Assembly (NCBI GenBank): GCA_029582155.1
Contig: CM055898.1
Coordinates: 34,030,955 to 34,094,954, forward strand
From: Panopea generosa
Taxonomy: Eukaryota > Mollusca > Bivalvia > Adapedonta > Hiatellidae
Direction of reading: 5' to 3'
Length of the DNA stretch: 64,000 bases
The position numbers and the translations under genes were made by a program. The notes beneath the pieces were generated by a model, which was not told the origin of the DNA, made no database searches, and saw nothing but the letters and a program-made list of their open reading frames with translations. This document shows, one piece after another, positions 60,601 through 64,000 of the stretch (positions are counted from its first letter, which is position 1; each line of letters begins with the position of its first letter).

Positions 60601-63104
60601 AGGTACTGGGCAATGTAGTGTATGATAATTAATCTACTATTGTTTGGGGCGCGTGTTTCAGCCAATGGTTTTTTTTGCTTTTATAAATACAATTTCAGTG
60701 GCACATCTTTAAATTAGGTATCAAGAGATCAATTATTTTTAGTGGTAAATTAAACTGTTTTACTTTTAAAAATCTGTCAAGTAAAATATATTTTACAGCA
60801 AAAAATGATTTTAAATGGTAAAATGATTGCCTTTTTAGACAGTAAACATCAAGAAACTAGAAAATATCGCAACTATGTTACATCCATGTTGATCCATTTT
60901 AAATGTTATGAATATAATGTGATATGATGTCACTTCCTGTGTGAAATCATGACATTTTCCCGAACTCATGCCATTTTCCCGAACTTTTGAAGGTGCTTAT
61001 AGTTATATACTGAATTGCATCTTTAGTTATCAAGATACCTGTTCTGTAGTTTGTGTTTACAGTTTTTTTCAGCGTTATTTAATCAACCAACCTGTGCTGT
61101 AGTTTGTGCTTTCTGTGCAACCACCTTCTCCATGACGTCTAGTTGTTCAGTAAGCTGTTGATTACGTATCTGAACTTCCTGTAATGGCGCATCTCTTCCC
61201 ATCAATAGCTGACGACGTAAATCTGCATTCTGTGTTAAGTATATACATGTACTTATTAAGAGACGTAAAAAATAAAAATCATTGAACCTTTACAGACATA
61301 CGATGCTCATTTTCAATTGATATATACATGTACTCATAATTCATAATTCTTGCTATTTCAGCCTTGCCCGAGATTTGAGACTGGTTATGATATAAAAAAT
61401 GTCATAATTATTCATGCTTTTTAGGTCATGAAATAACAGGTAGTGTAAAAGAGACATGTCTTTCCTGTTCAATTTACATGTACAAACTTTAACTGAAAGG
61501 TGCAACACAGTATTTACTGGTATACCGGTGGTAAATAAAGGAGGAAAAAGACATGGTTATTCTAGTGCAATATAAAATATATAAATACAGTAAAACCTGT
61601 GCAAATGGTCACCTCTATTTAGCAGCCACTAGTCTTAAACAGCCACATTTGCTTTCCCATTCCTATGCTTTCAGAGCATTAAATTCACCTGTATAAAGCA
61701 ACAACCCGTCTTAAAAGGCCACTTTTGCTCATTCCAATGACTGACTACTTAAGACAGATTTGACTGTATATTAACTAAACTAAACAGACATAAGATTAAG
61801 GCTCTGTTGCCATTTGAAAATTGACCAGGTTCCAGTTTTGTTTAACCTTTTACTTCATATAGACGCCTTTGGACACCTCTAATACAGAAGCCTTTGGACA
61901 CCTCTAATATAGAAGCCTTGAGACACCTCTAATATAGACGCCTTTGGACACCTCTAATATAGAAGGCTTTGGCCACCTCTAATATAGATGCCTTTCGACA
62001 CCTAATATAGATGCCTTTGGACACCTCTAATATAGACGCCTTTGGACACCTCTAATGTAGATGCCTTTCGACACCTAATATAGATGCCTTTGGACACCTC
62101 TAATGTAGATGCCTTTCGACACCTAATATAGATGCCTTTGGACACCTCTAATATAGACGCCTTCGGACACCTCTAATATAGACGCCTTCTGACACCTAAA
62201 TATAGACGCCTTCGGACATCTCTAATATAGATGCCTCGGACACCTCTAATATAGACGCCTTCGGACACCTCTAATATAGACACCACTTCTAATATAGACG
62301 CCTTCGGACACCTCTAATATAGACACCTTCGGATGCCTCTAATATAGACTCCTTCCGACGCCTCTAATATAGATGCCTTCGGATGCCTCTAATGTAGACG
62401 CTGTTGGACTCCTCTAATATAGACACCTTTGAACGCCTCTAATATAGATGCCTTTGGACGCCTCTAATATAGACGCCTTTGGATGCCTCTAATATAGACG
62501 CCTTTGGACACCTCTAATATAGACGCCTTTGGACACCTCTAATATAGACGCCTTTGGACACCTAATATAGAAGGCTTTTATATAATTGGGTGAATTATGT
62601 TTATATTGACTGACAGGGTGGAAAACAGTGCACTGTTTTCAAATGCCTTCAGTGACTGGTGCGGGAAAACACGTATCTATGGAGTAAAGGGTTAACATAT
62701 TAACTTGAGATTTTCCTTAACTGAAATGTTTGAAATGTTTACATTGATAAGTGTAGTTGTTATCTATTTACCAACATCGTCATAAACCTGGGACTAAATA
62801 CAACTCAAGCATTAAAAAATTACCATCTTATAAAAAAATACAACTAGGGCTTTGCATATTGCCTTTGCATTTGATATAAAATTATAGAAATCTCATTAAC
62901 TTAAGCAATTATTCAAGACTGTCTTGCCTATACATTATACAGGTACTGACCTCTTCTTGGAGCTGGTAATTCTGGTTTTTGAGTGCCTCCAACTGGTGAT
63001 CGGGTTTGTTACTTACACCGATATTGAGGGGAGGGGCTGCCACAGCTGTCTTCGGCCCCTGGGAACTTAGGCGCCTCTCTAAGTTGTCTTTCTCTTTATT
63101 CACT
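51660..63104 (-). CDS. CEP290: centrosomal protein of 290 kDa, C-terminal part, 11 exons
   Basis: CEP290 is a very long coiled-coil protein of the ciliary transition zone. Exons in coding order: 63104-62951, 61229-61092, 60565-60407, 59194-59078, 57860-57696, 56439-56317, 55610-55389, 54862-54770, 54102-53938, 53348-53223, 51821-51660 (stop TGA at 51660-51662). All have GT-AG borders and join in frame, giving about 540 residues. They are rich in E, K, Q, L and R with heptad-like spacing. The naming rests on the last exon: FFEEIEDLKFNYKQCVEKN closely matches the C-terminal FFEEIEDLKYNYKEEVKKN of vertebrate CEP290 as I remember it. The protein ends GISINIPTV, without the acidic extension of the human one. 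The exon at 63104 starts with one base completing a codon, so more exons lie beyond the window. Confidence 0.88.
52385..53160. repeat. tandem repeat, four units of about 167 bp, in the last CEP290 intron
   Basis: GCCATAACTNTGCCAAAATG, followed by CAACCCAGAGTTATGG, recurs near 52533, 52698, 52863 and 53031. CATGCAAAGTTTCATTCATA and CCAATGAGTGGT recur with it. At the start lies a short hairpin, GTTGTCAGAAGACAAC (about 52389-52404). This kind of repeat is familiar from bivalve genomes. The long minus-strand frame at 52521-52952 is a product of the tandem repeat. Confidence 0.85.
53640..53850. repeat. interspersed repeat, also present at 59580-59790
   Basis: Both copies run from AAAATTAAGTT and a GCCATAACT/GCCGTAAAT variant, through CTTGACCT/CATGACCT and ATTTATAC-type text, to a closing segment with GACAGG followed by a TAAC- or TTACAAC-type sequence. 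They appear to be diverged members of one family related to the tandem units at 52385-53160. Confidence 0.45.
55710..55909 (-). mobile_element. SINE family B, internally shortened, in a CEP290 intron
   Basis: The tRNA-like head (inverted: GGTCTAGTGGTAGAGCATCC) lies near 55905-55880. The TTGTTGTTGTATGATG tail lies at the low-coordinate end. ACCAGGAAA flanks both ends (55701-55709 and 55910-55918), a likely target duplication. It lacks about 100 bp of the middle found in 41099-41412. Confidence 0.88.
55936..56118 (+). mobile_element. SINE family C in a CEP290 intron
   Basis: A diverged copy with GATGGCCTCTCAAAAACG, TTCAAGTAAGCTCTGAGC and TTGAGCTGAAGAAAAT. Confidence 0.6.
56530..56680 (+). mobile_element. 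SINE family D, 5' truncated, in a CEP290 intron
   Basis: It has AAAGTTATCAGTTACCGGTA, ACTTGTGATGATGGATGTAC and the 3' TTGTCTGTTGGCCCTAGATG. The tRNA-like head is missing. Confidence 0.6.
56681..57695. other. CEP290 intron sequence
   Basis: Intronic. No identifiable element or conserved block was seen. Confidence 0.4.
58052..58498. repeat. 44-bp minisatellite, about 10 units, in a CEP290 intron
   Basis: ATATGACCAGTCTGTGTAGT followed by TTAGTGATATTTCATATCTA recurs every 44 bases with few differences. Confidence 0.95.
58680..58904 (-). mobile_element. tRNA-derived SINE, family A, in a CEP290 intron
   Basis: The minus-strand head GGCCGAGTGGTCTAAGATGC lies near 58890. The central motif GCCAGTTACTTGCGGAAGAA is near 58790-58810. 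The A-rich 3' end is near 58680. No clear target duplication was seen. Confidence 0.85.
59252..59429. mobile_element. Tc1/mariner-like MITE, second copy
   Basis: The ends are CAGTTAAACCTGTGTAACTG and ACAGGTTTCACTG, with TA on both sides. The interior matches 14306-14482 (CACCTCTATTAAGCA, CTTAAGCAGTCA). Confidence 0.8.
59580..59790. repeat. interspersed repeat, relative of 53640-53850
   Basis: It shares AAAATTAAGTT, ATTGAACATGACCTTAATTT-type text and the GGACAGGGGTTACAACT end with the other copy. The boundaries are not clear. Confidence 0.4.
61588..61766. mobile_element. Tc1/mariner-like MITE, third copy
   Basis: The ends are CAGTAAAACCTGTGCAAATG and ACAGATTTGACTG between TA dinucleotides. 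The interior shares CACCTCTATTTAGCAGCCA with the other copies. Confidence 0.8.
61846..62691 (-). mobile_element. piggyBac-like MITE carrying an expanded 25-bp minisatellite
   Basis: TTAA flanks both ends (61842-61845 and 62692-62695). The left end is CCTTTTACTTCATATAGACG and the right end, inverted, is CCCTTTACTCCATAGATACG. These match the element at 33480-33753 in the opposite orientation, including the ACAGTGCACTGTTTTC segment. Between about 61857 and 62574 lie roughly 28 units of CTAATATAGACGCCTTTGG plus ACACCT, with some 23-bp variants. The shorter relative has only two to three such units. Confidence 0.85.
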
Positions 63105-64000
63105 CTGAAACCATCATGTAATAAATATATGAATATGAAATTTTTTATTGTTGAACTTTGTTATCTCAAATATATGTTTATGATAACCAATATTGCAGAA
63201 ATGCAAAATGACATATTTTATGAAATACAAGGGACATTAAGGGCCTTTTTGGATTCCCATGTAAATGTATTTCACTATACAGGTACTTGAACTTTTTGTT
63301 CTTTTTTATACGACATGAGCATATACATTTTAACAAAGATATATGAACATAAACAGATAACAAGATAGTAGGTTATCACATAAAGTGATTTTTTCTTAAA
63401 ATGTAAAATCTTGACTTTTTTTTGCATTAAATGCTATCATGTCTATAAACACATTAAAAACTAGACTTGCCCTTTGTGCCAACGTCAAAGTCCTAAGATA
63501 ATTTTACCCTGTTCCAAGAATAGTTTAATAGATATCAAGTTTATATCTATTAAAAAAAAAGCTGATTTCGCTGTTTGAAACTACTATTAAAGTATATTTA
63601 GTTTCCACTGTCAGTGCCAGTAGCATTCAAGATAAAATTAATGAATGTAACTTTATTATTTCAGAATAATACTAAACAACGTACCAACAGAAGAATGTAA
63701 ATACTCCAATACTTAAAATAAACCAGGTATTAACAATCCATACTCAAACCAGTGATTTTATTGCATGTTTATGTCTTTACTCAAACAAACACTATCTTAT
63801 TTCACAAACATTGCAAGCATATTTCATACACTACAAGTATTCATGTATATACTCCATTGCACACCATTAACAACCCCAACCACAACTTATCTGACATGTA
63901 CCCAGTACTCAGTAAACATACTACACCGTGATATACTATACAGCATGTCAACCATACAGATTTATCAATACCACGGTAGTTTTCAGGTATTAATGAATAA

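Overview
This is animal nuclear DNA, AT-rich, intron-rich and packed with repeats. The best guess is a mollusc, probably a bivalve. The grounds are two conserved metazoan genes with typical GT-AG introns, several families of tRNA-derived SINEs, many short inverted-repeat transposons, and a repeat type (171-bp-scale 'gccataact...' units) of a kind I associate with bivalve genomes. The species call is inference.

Layout. Positions 1-8139 form a large inverted duplication whose left arm runs off the window. A 3.5-kb element made of a 1,025-bp tandem repeat sits in the left arm; the other arm keeps the empty site. Positions 8250-28650 have no recognisable host gene. They hold minisatellites (66-bp, 32-bp and 67-bp units), microsatellites, MITEs, SINEs and a decayed LINE.

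Genes. Positions 29043-43674 carry a complete CCT2 gene (chaperonin TCP-1 subunit beta) on the plus strand: 15 coding exons and 533 residues. Its last coding exon is present twice in tandem (43135-43307 and 43502-43674). Both copies are intact, in the same phase, and diverged mainly at synonymous sites. They look like alternative terminal exons giving two C-termini. A probable PIF/Harbinger-type element with a SINE nested in it sits in intron 11, and an inverted SINE pair lies in intron 14. Positions 51660-63104 carry the last 11 coding exons found here of a convergent minus-strand gene encoding a long coiled-coil protein, called CEP290 (ciliary transition zone) from its C-terminus.

Between the two gene ends lies a 3.05-kb near-perfect palindrome (45719-48773), a foldback DNA element that carries a pogo/Tigger-like transposase remnant in each arm. 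CCT2 and CEP290 are not expected to work together; they are simply neighbours arranged tail to tail. I saw no tRNA or rRNA gene, no CRISPR, and no LTR-type or virus-derived element.
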